Source of the DNA: Stenotrophomonas maltophilia
GTDB lineage: Bacteria; Pseudomonadota; Gammaproteobacteria; Xanthomonadales; Xanthomonadaceae
Reading direction: 5' to 3'
Assembly: GCF_013464915.1 (NCBI RefSeq)
Contig: NZ_RAVT01000046.1
Coordinates: 2-46,146, forward strand
DNA length: 46,145 nucleotides
In this document: positions 27,669 through 35,300 of the stretch, piece after piece
Numbering within the stretch: position 1 is the stretch's first letter
How the letters are laid out: the number at the start of each line of letters is the position of its first letter
The notes under the pieces: generated by a model
The model's input: only the letters and a program-made list of their open reading frames with translations
Database searches by the model: none
What the model was told of the DNA's origin: nothing
Position numbers and translations under genes: made by a program

Positions 27669-29218
27669 GCGCGATCTCCCAGTCGCAGCGGCTTCGGAGC
27701 GGTGAAAACAGGTGCCTCGAGCGTCGGGGCCACAGCCGGCAGGACCGCAGGGGCTTCAGGCAGTACCTCGGCCTCCGGATCGCTGCTGCGGGCGTTCATC
27801 GCTGCAATGTCGTACTCGGCCAGACGCTGGTAGCCATCGAACAGTTCGCGCCAGGGCAGGCGGAACAGATTGCCCAGGGCCTGCTCGACTGCATCACGCC
27901 GGCAGCCAAACAGGAACAGCCGTACCTGCCCGCGATAGACACAGGCCAGATCGCCCTGGCGGCGGATGCGCAGCTGCTGCAGGGTCTGCTCGGCACGCAG
28001 GCCGGCCACCGGCTGCAGCGCCAGCACGGCGCTTTCCACCGCGCTGCCGTCCTGGTCGATGCGTTCACCTGCGACCTGACGGAATCGTGCGGCGTTGACC
28101 AGGCCACTCACCGAAGGCGGTCGATGCGCACGGATCAGCGGCTCTGGATCTTCAGCCAGCTGGCCCTGCCAACGCTGACGCTGCACGGTTTCCAGCAGGG
28201 TCAACAGACGCGGCAACGGGGTGTCGGCGGGCACCACCAGGCTGCAGCCGCACTGCATCAGCAGGCGCTCATCGGCATAGCGCAGGCAGGGCTGCAGCTC
28301 GCGCACCACCAGTTTCAATGCGTTGCCACGTTCGCGGCGCAGGCGGTGCAGGAGGCGGGCCAGTGCATCCACCTTGGCATTCTCGTCGATGGCCAGCACC
28401 ACGGTGGCCTCGCGCGCCTGCAGCGCGGCGGGCAGCAATCCGCCCCAGCCGTCATACAGGCGCCAGGCCGCCGACAGTGGTGGCGCACCTTCCAGTACTT
28501 CGGCCTGGGCCAGGTAGACATCGCGGTCACTGCCGCTGGCCGAACCGATCGCCGTCGCGGCGGCATCGGCCTCGGCCAGATGGCGCAGCCCACGGCTTTC
28601 CTGCTGCACCCCGAACGATCGCTGGGCCACCACACCATGACTGTTGGACCAGTAATGCAGCAGCAGCTGCAGGGCGCCGCGATGCGGATGCAGCTGGGCC
28701 ACGCCGGCGCAGCTGCGGTTCAACGCCAGCAGACGTGGCGCAAGCGTCGCCACTTCGCCATGGCACAGCAACAGCAGCACCTGCTGCGCCTGTGCGGCCC
28801 ATTCCTGCAGCTGCTGGCACCAGCGCGCCAGGCGGGCGTCATCCCAGCCGTCCAGCGCCGCCACCGGGAACTGCACCAGGCTGAGCCGGGTACGCGCCGA
28901 GGCGGTGCGCGGCAGATCGCCGGTCAGCCCGCGCAACGCCTGCTGCATGCCGTGGTGCGAGCGCTGGAACAGCCGCAGGCGGGCCGGCCCCTGGTCGGCA
29001 GGCAGCAGCGCCAGCATCGCTTCGGCCCCCCGCCCCAGCGTGACCAGCACGGCCTCGTCCAGTGCGTCGGCCGTGGCCAGCACACCGGCACCGAGCAGGT
29101 CCGTCGGCGCGCTGCCGGCAGCCACCACCCAGTAAAGGCCTCCGCTGCGCATCTCAACGAACTCGGCGGGCAATCCGGCAATGGCAAGGTGGGTCGCTGG
29201 CACGCCGGATCCTTTCAT
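27665..29218 (-). CDS. bcsE: c-di-GMP-binding cellulose regulator BcsE
   Basis: Cytosolic second c-di-GMP sensor of the Bcs complex. 517 aa (E. coli 523). Matches include the N-terminal NTPase-like part (AALDGWDDARLARWCQQL), LRYADERLLMQCGC near 312-325 in the REC-like part, and the GIL domain with an RxxD motif Arg420-Gln-Gly-Asp423 (RIRRQGDLACVYRGQ), at the position expected for the I-site-like motif. The C-terminus (about 480-517) is Pro/Ala-rich. ATG at 29218 with GAGGGG about 4 nt upstream. First gene of the nine-gene bcs operon, so it senses c-di-GMP along with the BcsA PilZ domain. Confidence 0.94.
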   Translation of the reverse strand: MKGSGVPATHLAIAGLPAEFVEMRSGGLYWVVAAGSAPTDLLGAGVLATADALDEAVLVTLGRGAEAMLALLPADQGPARLRLFQRSHHGMQQALRGLTGDLPRTASARTRLSLVQFPVAALDGWDDARLARWCQQLQEWAAQAQQVLLLLCHGEVATLAPRLLALNRSCAGVAQLHPHRGALQLLLHYWSNSHGVVAQRSFGVQQESRGLRHLAEADAAATAIGSASGSDRDVYLAQAEVLEGAPPLSAAWRLYDGWGGLLPAALQAREATVVLAIDENAKVDALARLLHRLRRERGNALKLVVRELQPCLRYADERLLMQCGCSLVVPADTPLPRLLTLLETVQRQRWQGQLAEDPEPLIRAHRPPSVSGLVNAARFRQVAGERIDQDGSAVESAVLALQPVAGLRAEQTLQQLRIRRQGDLACVYRGQVRLFLFGCRRDAVEQALGNLFRLPWRELFDGYQRLAEYDIAAMNARSSDPEAEVLPEAPAVLPAVAPTLEAPVFTAPKPLRLGDRA

Positions 29219-29416
29219 TGCCCCTCACCCGGGCGGGAAGCCCGGCAGTAGAGGCATTGCGGTGAAAAGGAGGTCATTTCCATGACGTACATCACATTCA
29301 TGTTTCTGTACGGCAATGATAGCCCCGATCTTCACGTTTGCGGGATCAAGACGCAGTCAACGCCGCCCGCGGAACGGGCGACGTGAGGCTCGAAACTCAG
29401 CAATGGAAAGCGCGTA
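29219..29416 (-). other. Upstream region of the bcs operon
   Basis: 198 bp between the fimbrial tip gene and bcsE, clearly richer in A+T than the flanking genes. The minus strand carries TATCAT (29322-29317) as a possible -10. AAGGAGGTCATTTCCATG at 29267-29284 on the plus strand looks like a ribosome binding site plus start but opens no credible gene. Further structure: GGGCGGGAAGCCC near 29231-29243. Confidence 0.45.
29281..29296. promoter_or_regulatory. Candidate Clp (CRP-family) site upstream of bcsE
   Basis: The minus strand reads TGTGA-TGTACG-TCATG, 8 of 10 matches to the TGTGA-N6-TCACA palindrome used by xanthomonad Clp. It lies about 65 nt before the bcsE ATG. Low information, so treat as a candidate. 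Confidence 0.3.
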
Positions 29417-30454
29417 CTACTCGTACTGGATCGTGAACGTCGCCTGCCCGTTGGCGGTGCCGGCACCGACGGTACCGGCCTGGGTCTGCACGTAGCGGGC
29501 CCGCAGCGGCAGGCTCATGACACTGGTTCCAGTGGTGGTGGTGCCGACACTGATGGTCTGGCCGAAGCGCACTTCGCGTTCGCTGCTGCCGTCGCGCTGG
29601 ACCATCTGGATGCCGATGCGGGTGGCGCTGTTGGTGGCCGCACTGAGCTTCAGCACGCCGGGCATGTTCGAGCTGTCCTGGTCGGCATCCAGGCGGATGC
29701 CGATCTTGCTCTGGTATGCGGCAACGTTGCTTCCCTGGCAGTTCAGGCGGATCTCGAAATCGCGATCGACGGCCCTGGAACCAACACCGGTAAAGGTCGT
29801 ATTGGCCACGCTGCCGAAATCGACCGCGATGTTGCGGCTGCCGGCCTGCACTTCGCAGGTCGGGCTGACCACGGTGGTGCCCGAGCCCCTGAAGGTCGAG
29901 GTCAGTACCGGGCGACTGGGACCATCCCCATCGAAGTAATAGGTCGTGAAGCGGCCATTGGGTGCGATCACGCCCGAACCCGTCTGCGCGGCCGTCTTGA
30001 TCAACTGGATGCGGAACTGGCCACCGATCAGCGAGATGGTGGAGTTGGCGCCGAAGTTGATCGAATGCGGGTAGTAGGTCTGGATCGCGCCGGAGTCGCG
30101 GAACAGTCGGATACCCACGCCAGCAACGCCGGTCTCGTAGACGTTGGCAAAGCCGGCCACCGGCCGCTTCTGCGGCGCATTGACATATTCGCCGGTCGAG
30201 CTGCCGCCATACCAGTAGTCACAGCGGGCCACGCTGTTCTGCTGGTTGATCGGCACGCTGATTTCCTTGATCACGCCGCCTACCGGCGTGCTGGGCAGGA
30301 TCACGATCTGCCCCATGTCCATCTGCACGTCCTGCGCAACGAAACCATTGATCTGGATGCGGCAGGCCGCACTGGCCTGCTGCGCCAGCAGCGCGCCGCC
30401 CAGCAGTGCCACTGCAGCCAGCACCTTGCGGCCACGGGAAGAAATCATCGGCAT
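29417..30454 (-). CDS. Two-domain fimbrial tip adhesin
   Basis: 345 aa from ATG 30454, with GGAGG 7 nt upstream; overlaps the usher end by 10 nt. Signal peptide (GRKVLAAVALLGGALLAQQASA), then an N-terminal adhesin-like domain (about 27-185) beginning ACRIQINGFVAQDVQMDMGQ with a Cys pair. The C-terminal pilin domain (about 190-345) contains VSPTCEVQAGSRNIAVDFGS, RDFEIRLNCQGSN and the pilin-like end GQATFTIQYE with penultimate Tyr. This is the FimH/MrkD-type architecture: lectin/receptor domain plus pilin domain with a conserved disulfide. Last gene of the fimbrial operon. Receptor unknown. Confidence 0.9.
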   Translation of the reverse strand: MPMISSRGRKVLAAVALLGGALLAQQASAACRIQINGFVAQDVQMDMGQIVILPSTPVGGVIKEISVPINQQNSVARCDYWYGGSSTGEYVNAPQKRPVAGFANVYETGVAGVGIRLFRDSGAIQTYYPHSINFGANSTISLIGGQFRIQLIKTAAQTGSGVIAPNGRFTTYYFDGDGPSRPVLTSTFRGSGTTVVSPTCEVQAGSRNIAVDFGSVANTTFTGVGSRAVDRDFEIRLNCQGSNVAAYQSKIGIRLDADQDSSNMPGVLKLSAATNSATRIGIQMVQRDGSSEREVRFGQTISVGTTTTGTSVMSLPLRARYVQTQAGTVGAGTANGQATFTIQYE

Positions 30455-33030
30455 GCTGCCTCCAGCGGGATGAAGCCGGTCTTGGACGCGTCGGCGCCTG
30501 CCGGAACCTGGTAATCGACGGTGCAGCGCTGGTCGGCGCCTGCGCCCCACTCCACCAGCAGGCGGCCCTGGTTCTGCTCACTGCGCACGTACAGGCGGCC
30601 GCCCTGGCTGACCATGCCCACCGGCTGGCCCTGCTCGTCCTTGACCTGCGCGCCGAACGGCATGCTGCGGCCATCGGGGTTGCGCACCTGGATCAGCAGC
30701 GCGTTGCCCTTGCGGGTATCGAAGCGCAGGTAGCTGATGGCACCGGCGAACGGCGCGATCGCCTGGCTGGTGCTCTCCAGTTCAACGTCGTGGGCCATGC
30801 CCTGCGGATCGAGGGTGACGGTGTTGAGGCGGTACGGCGACACGTACGGCACCACGGCGTAGCCACGGCCATCCACGCGCAGGCCCGGGGCGTTGCTGAC
30901 GATGGCATCGCGTGCGCCCGGCGCTTCCACCAGCACCATGGTGTCGCCACGCTGCGGGGTGAAGGTGAAGCCGCCCGGATGCACGACCACGCTGCCGTTG
31001 GCACCGACCGAGGCCTGGCGGAAATCACGCGAATGGCTGTAGGTCGCGTTCAGTGCCGAGTAGCGGCTGCGGTACTCGACGTTGCCGACCGCGGTGGTGC
31101 CACCCTCGCGCGAGTCGGACAGGGCTGCGCCATAGCTGAAGTTGTTGTCGACGCCGGCCGAACCGGTGATGCCGACGCGGCTGTTGTCGTAGCCACCGCG
31201 ATCGCGCACGCCGAGGTCGGCGCTGAACGACACCGGGTGGGTGCCACGGCCCAGCGGCACGCTCATCGACAGCAGGTACTGGGTATCGGAACGGCCAAGC
31301 ACGCCCTCTTCGGTGCGCAGCGCGGAGAAGCCGTAGTTCACCGAGCGCCAGGCGTTGTTGTAGCCGACCTGGTACTGCTTGGAGGTGCCGGGGCGATCGT
31401 AGAAGTCGCGCACCGAACCGGTCAGGTACAGCGCGCCGCCGCGGCGACCCAGCGGCTGGTTCAGCGTCACCTGGAACTGGCTGCGCTGGCGGCCGCGGGT
31501 GGTCGGATCGATGCCGCGCTTGTCCGAATCACGGCCGTACAGTGCGTCCTGCAGGCTGTAGAAGCCTTCGGTCGAATAGCGGTAGGCGGCCAGGGTCAGG
31601 TTGGTCCCGGTCTCGCCGATCATGTTGCTGTAGCTCAGGCGCACGCTGGCACCGGTGTGGTTGCCGTAGTGATCGAACGAGGTACGCGCATGGGTGACGT
31701 CGGCGGCGAACGCGCCGACCGGCGTGGACAGGCCAACGCCGTACAGCAGCGACAGGTAGCCGTCGCTCAGTGCACTGCCGCCGTACAGGGTCAGCTGGTT
31801 GCCGATACCGCGCTGGTAGGTACCCTGCACCAGCCACGGCTCGTCGGCCAGCAGCTTGTTGCGCACCTGGCCGGCGGTCAGCGAGTAGCGCGACACGCCT
31901 TCGCGCAGCATCTGCGGCACCGAACCAAAGGGCACCTTGAACTCGCGGCGACGGCCATCGGCCTCGATCACGCTCACTTCCAGGTCGCCGCCGTAGCCGG
32001 TCGGGTACAGGTCGTCGATGACGAAGCTGCCCGGCGATACGGTGGAGGAGTAGATCAGCTGCTGGTTCTGGCGCACTTCGATGCGTGCGTTGGTCTCGGC
32101 AATGCCGCGCACGACCGGCGCGTAACCACGCAGCGAATCGGGCAGCATGCGGTCGTCGCTGGCCAGGCTGGCACCGCGGTACCCGATCGAATCGAACAGC
32201 TCGCCGGTGGTGTAGGCCTCACCGATGGTGAGCATGCCGCGCACCTGCGGGATGCCACGCTGGGCGTAGGTCGCGATGCTCTGCCAGTGGCGGCCGTCGC
32301 CCTCGGACCAGGTCAGGTTCGAGTCGTGGCGGAACTGCCAGCCGCCCAGGTTGAGGCCGGCATTGAGGCCCAGGTAGGCACTGCGGTTGCGCTGGCCGCC
32401 TTCGACGCGGCTGTCGCTGTCGATGGCATTGAAGCTGTAGCCGACGAAGCCGGCATTGATGCCACGGTCCCACAGGGCCGGGTTGACGTAGCCACGCGCC
32501 TCGCGGCGCAGGAACACCTGCGGGATGCTGAGGTCGTAGCGCAGGTTGCCGCTGTCGTAGACACCATAGGCATTGGCCATGCGCTGCTGGACCGGCACGC
32601 AGCTGGTCTTGTCGGTCGGCACGGACGGGTCCTGCTGCAGCAGCACGGCCTCGCTGTCCACGCCCATTTCCTCCAGCATCGGCAGCGGCAGGCAGGCGTC
32701 GACACGGCCCTGCGCATCGGCCTTGAACTGCAGGTCGCGACGGCCCTGCCAGGCACCGTTGACGTAGACGTCGACGCGGTAGTTGCCGGCCACCATCGGG
32801 TTGCCGTTGCTGAAGGCCGCCAGATCGACCTGCTTGGCCTGGCCGGACAGGAAGCTGGAGTTGAACTGCGCCGACTCCGGTGCACGCGCGGTGGCCGCAC
32901 CACTCTGCGCCATCAGCGCCTGTTCGCCGAGATTGGCCGGGGCGGCCAGCGCCCATCCTGGGCAGGCCACGCCAGCAACCAGCAGGCAAAGCGCCTGATG
33001 GATCGACAATGTCAATCTGTTTCCGATCAC
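30445..33030 (-). CDS. Fimbrial outer-membrane usher
   Basis: 861 aa FimD/PapC-type usher. Signal peptide ending ...PGWALA; N-terminal periplasmic domain starting FNSSFLSGQAKQVDLAAFSN and LAAFSNGNPMVAGNYRVDVY; conserved ACLPLPMLEEMG and CVPVQQRM Cys motifs; a 24-strand barrel with internal plug (VIEADGRRREFKVPFGSVPQ near 350); C-terminal domains ending in GADASKTGFIPLEAACR. Family signature GYSFNAIDSDS near 190-200. It lies between chaperone (71-bp gap) and tip adhesin (10-nt overlap). Confidence 0.95.
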   Translation of the reverse strand: MIGNRLTLSIHQALCLLVAGVACPGWALAAPANLGEQALMAQSGAATARAPESAQFNSSFLSGQAKQVDLAAFSNGNPMVAGNYRVDVYVNGAWQGRRDLQFKADAQGRVDACLPLPMLEEMGVDSEAVLLQQDPSVPTDKTSCVPVQQRMANAYGVYDSGNLRYDLSIPQVFLRREARGYVNPALWDRGINAGFVGYSFNAIDSDSRVEGGQRNRSAYLGLNAGLNLGGWQFRHDSNLTWSEGDGRHWQSIATYAQRGIPQVRGMLTIGEAYTTGELFDSIGYRGASLASDDRMLPDSLRGYAPVVRGIAETNARIEVRQNQQLIYSSTVSPGSFVIDDLYPTGYGGDLEVSVIEADGRRREFKVPFGSVPQMLREGVSRYSLTAGQVRNKLLADEPWLVQGTYQRGIGNQLTLYGGSALSDGYLSLLYGVGLSTPVGAFAADVTHARTSFDHYGNHTGASVRLSYSNMIGETGTNLTLAAYRYSTEGFYSLQDALYGRDSDKRGIDPTTRGRQRSQFQVTLNQPLGRRGGALYLTGSVRDFYDRPGTSKQYQVGYNNAWRSVNYGFSALRTEEGVLGRSDTQYLLSMSVPLGRGTHPVSFSADLGVRDRGGYDNSRVGITGSAGVDNNFSYGAALSDSREGGTTAVGNVEYRSRYSALNATYSHSRDFRQASVGANGSVVVHPGGFTFTPQRGDTMVLVEAPGARDAIVSNAPGLRVDGRGYAVVPYVSPYRLNTVTLDPQGMAHDVELESTSQAIAPFAGAISYLRFDTRKGNALLIQVRNPDGRSMPFGAQVKDEQGQPVGMVSQGGRLYVRSEQNQGRLLVEWGAGADQRCTVDYQVPAGADASKTGFIPLEAACR

Positions 33031-33101
33031 ACTGACATTCCTTCAGTTCGCCGCACGGCGGCGGTGGCGGGATGCGCGGGCCGTGGGCCAGCGCGGCGCG
33101 T

Positions 33102-33830
33102 TCAGCCCCCGGTGCTGCCGAGGCGGATCGTGTGTTCCACCCGGCCGCCGTAGTCGTTGATGGTGATGAAGCGGACCTGGTCGGTGCCCGCCGGTGCGGC
33201 GAACTCCAGGCTCTGCTTCGGCGCAACCATTGCGCCCTTGTCCTCGACAGCCTTTTCGGTGCTGCCGGTCACGGCGTGCACTTCGGCCAGGGTGACGTGG
33301 AACGGGCTCGGGTTTTCCACCCGCAGGCGGTCGCCGTTGCGGGTCCAGCGCAGTGCTGACGGTGCGTCGTTGGCGACGCCCTTCAGGCCCTGCGGCCGGT
33401 AGAAAAGCTTCAGCCGCGAGCGGAACGCGACCTGCAGGTAGTTCTGGTCGCCACTGTCGGCGTTGTCCGGCGACGGCGGCACGTCCAGCACGTTGAGCCA
33501 GAACACCGACTCGCGGTCGGTCGGCAGCTGCGCGCCGGAGAAGATCAGGCGCAGCGCCTGGCTGCGGCCCGGTTCGACGCGCGCGATCGGCGGCGTCAGT
33601 ACGAACGGGGCGTCGCTGGTATCGGCGGTCTGGTTGGCGTCGCCACTGTCGATCCAGGCCTGGACCAGGGCGGGCGAGTCGCCGACGTTGTCGACCTGCA
33701 CGGTGACTTCGCGCGCCTGCGCCGGATAGATCACCCGCGTGCCATTGACCACCACGCCGGCCAGTGCGTCCTGGCAGAAGGGCAGCGTGAACGCTGCCAG
33801 CAGCAGCGCCCGGGGAAAGAATGCTTTCAT
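33102..33830 (-). CDS. Periplasmic pilus chaperone (PapD/FimC family)
   Basis: 242 aa from ATG 33830. Signal peptide MKAFFPRALLLAAFTLPFCQDALA, then the Ig-like domain 1 starting GVVVNGTRVIYPAQAREVTV, with FVLTPPIARVEPGRSQALRL and the G1-strand region WLNVLDVPPSP. NYLQVAFRSRLKLFYRPQGL is the classic chaperone signature (RIKLFYRP). The short F1-G1 loop suggests an FGS chaperone serving a FimD-type usher. It folds and delivers pilin subunits by donor-strand complementation. Separated from the pilin gene by a strong hairpin. Confidence 0.95.
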   Translation of the reverse strand: MKAFFPRALLLAAFTLPFCQDALAGVVVNGTRVIYPAQAREVTVQVDNVGDSPALVQAWIDSGDANQTADTSDAPFVLTPPIARVEPGRSQALRLIFSGAQLPTDRESVFWLNVLDVPPSPDNADSGDQNYLQVAFRSRLKLFYRPQGLKGVANDAPSALRWTRNGDRLRVENPSPFHVTLAEVHAVTGSTEKAVEDKGAMVAPKQSLEFAAPAGTDQVRFITINDYGGRVEHTIRLGSTGG

Positions 33831-33872
33831 CGGAAGTACTACGCTCGAGGTATGGGGCCAGAGGCCGCGAGG

Positions 33873-33900
33873 CACTGGCCGGCGCGTACGCCGGCCAGTG
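33873..33900. terminator. Intercistronic hairpin between pilin and chaperone
   Basis: Perfect 12-bp stem CACTGGCCGGCG / CGCCGGCCAGTG around CGTA, 15 nt after the pilin stop, with no U-tract. Probably an mRNA 3'-stabilising or attenuating element that lets the major pilin outnumber chaperone and usher (inference from position). Confidence 0.75.
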
Positions 33901-33915
33901 CGGATACGGCTGCGA

Positions 33916-34455
33916 TCAGTTGTAGATGATCGTGTACTTGACGCTGCTGGTGACGTCGCCCGGGGTGGCGGCGGCAGTGGCGTAGTACTCGGCGTAGTAG
34001 TTCAGGTCGGCCGAGCCGTCGGTGCCGACGGTGACCCACTGCGAGTTGGTCTGGGCCTGGCCAGCACCTGCAGCCTTGATCGGCAGGACCTGGTTGTTCG
34101 AGCCCAGCAGCTGCAGCTGCACGTTGGTGGCAGCGTTGGCCGAGGCCTGGTTCAGCAGGCGGCCGGTGTTGAAGTCAACGGTCGAACCCGGCTCGAAGTA
34201 GGTAGCGACGTTGCCGGCGCTGCACTTGGTCAGGTTGATCGCGAACGGGGTACGACCCGCAACGTTGCCGGCGGCGGCCAGCGTGTTCTTCGACACGGTC
34301 GGCAGGTTGACGGCGAAGTCCTTGCCGCCCGGGGTCGAGATGGTGCAGGTCTTGTCGGTCACCTTGCCGGTGAAGGTGATGGTGCCGTCGGCGGCGTTGG
34401 CGGCCAGCGGAGCGGCGGCCAGCATCAGAGCGGCGATGAGGTTGATCTTGTGCAT
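33916..34455 (-). CDS. smf-1: Major fimbrial pilin, Smf-1-like
   Basis: 179 aa. Signal peptide MHKINLIAALMLAAAPLAANA; mature start ADGTITFTGKVTDKTCTIS is typical of type 1 pilins. Cys37 and Cys78 form the conserved disulfide. The chain ends SVKYTIIYN with penultimate Tyr. Gene order pilin-chaperone-usher-adhesin matches the Smf-1 operon of S. maltophilia, and the N-terminus agrees with what I recall of that pilin; the symbol is given on that basis. Smf-1 fimbriae mediate adhesion and biofilm formation. The region upstream is a long AT-richer leader. Confidence 0.9.
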   Translation of the reverse strand: MHKINLIAALMLAAAPLAANAADGTITFTGKVTDKTCTISTPGGKDFAVNLPTVSKNTLAAAGNVAGRTPFAINLTKCSAGNVATYFEPGSTVDFNTGRLLNQASANAATNVQLQLLGSNNQVLPIKAAGAGQAQTNSQWVTVGTDGSADLNYYAEYYATAAATPGDVTSSVKYTIIYN

Positions 34456-34589
34456 TCGCTTTTACCTAACCCTACTGAAGAGATGGAAGTAGAGGAGGAA
34501 GCAAGGAGCACTGCCGGGCGAACAAGACCCATCCTTGCGTCTCACCTGTGGCCGGATTCGGACATACGTTCCCCTGAATCCGTGACGCA

Positions 34590-34595
34590 AGTATA
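34590..34595 (-). promoter_or_regulatory. Putative -10 box of the fimbrial operon
   Basis: Minus strand TATACT, about 135 nt before the pilin ATG. The -35 position (TGAGAC) is poor, which would suit activator dependence. Confidence 0.4.
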
Positions 34596-34603
34596 TGCAC
34601 AAG

Positions 34604-34619
34604 TGTGATGAAAGTCTCA
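34604..34619. promoter_or_regulatory. Candidate Clp (CRP-family) site of the pilin operon
   Basis: Plus strand TGTGA-TGAAAG-TCTCA, 9 of 10 matches to TGTGA-N6-TCACA. It sits just upstream of the putative -10 on the minus strand, overlapping the -35 position. Not tested. Confidence 0.4.
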
Positions 34620-34632
34620 TTATTTTTCTGAA

Positions 34633-34648
34633 CGTCAATTCATTGACG
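34633..34648. repeat. Short perfect inverted repeat in the pilin control region
   Basis: CGTCAAT-TC-ATTGACG, a 7-bp perfect palindrome with a 2-nt centre; size and symmetry suit a dimeric regulator operator. The regulator is unknown. Confidence 0.4.
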
Positions 34649-34912
34649 CTCCAAATGTGACGTGATAGGCGAAATGATGGCCTTGAAGGCGCGGGGAGTT
34701 GACGGTCGTCGGATCAAGTCAGAAACGACCTTGGATGACGCGTCGGGCGTCGCGTTCGGCATGCACGGAAACAGGCCTTTTTCAGGTGGAAATCGGCTTC
34801 TTTGATGCACATCACTCTTTCTTGGTGATGGGCCTAGCAGATTCGGAATCGTCCTATTAAAGGCTGATCGAAGCTGTCGCTAACTAGGACACACCGAACC
34901 AGAGAACGTGTC

Positions 34913-35278
34913 ATGAGAACCTCCCTTCTGCTGTGCGTGGCCCTGATGTCCATCAGTGCCGTGGCCCAGGCCAGCAGCGGCAGCATCCGCTTCAGCGGCC
35001 GCATCGTCGAACCGGGCTGCACGACCAACCTTTCCCAGGGCGAGCTGAGCCTGGCGGCCTGCCCGCCGTCGGCCAAGGGCTCGACGGTGGCTGTGACGGC
35101 GCTGGCCGATGGCCAGGCCGCAACGCTGCGCGATGGCAAGCGCCAGGGGCAGAAGCTGTCGGTGTCGGCCAGCGCGATGCGCGCCGGCGATATCGCCTTC
35201 TCCGAGCGCTACAGCGTGCAGGCCTCGAAGCAGCAGCCGTTGCAGGGCGCCTACCTGGTCGTGGTCGACTACCTGTAA
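34913..35278 (+). CDS. Orphan pilin-domain exported protein
   Basis: 121 aa. Signal peptide MRTSLLLCVALMSISAVAQA, then SGSIRFSGRIVEPGCTTNL, the N-terminal signature of type 1 pilins, with Cys36 and Cys50. It ends GAYLVVVDYL, resembling the last pilin strand with penultimate Tyr. It is much shorter than a regular pilin (about 155-160 mature residues), and the second Cys is far closer than usual (14 instead of about 40 residues). It is transcribed away from the fimbrial operon. It may be a minor subunit, a terminator-like subunit or a decoy for the chaperone; not determinable here. Confidence 0.8.
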   Translation: MRTSLLLCVALMSISAVAQASSGSIRFSGRIVEPGCTTNLSQGELSLAACPPSAKGSTVAVTALADGQAATLRDGKRQGQKLSVSASAMRAGDIAFSERYSVQASKQQPLQGAYLVVVDYL

Positions 35279-35300
35279 GCAGCACTGAGGGCCGGCGCGG

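Larger units (their letters stand above)
34456..34912. promoter_or_regulatory. 457-bp divergent control region of the pilin operon and the orphan pilin gene
   Basis: No gene. It is the most AT-rich intergenic stretch in the window. It holds a -10-like TATACT on the minus strand (34595-34590), a Clp-like palindrome (34604-34619), a perfect inverted repeat (34633-34648), an inverted pair CATCAC/GTGATG (34809-34830), and TATTAA (34855-34860) as a possible -10 for the plus-strand gene. The untranslated leader of the pilin would be over 120 nt. Confidence 0.6.

Noticed and set aside
29270-29330. Small gene starting after AAGGAGGTCATTTCC at 29284 on the plus strand
   Set aside because: The reading frame is short and has no conserved pattern; the site lies in the bcs promoter region.
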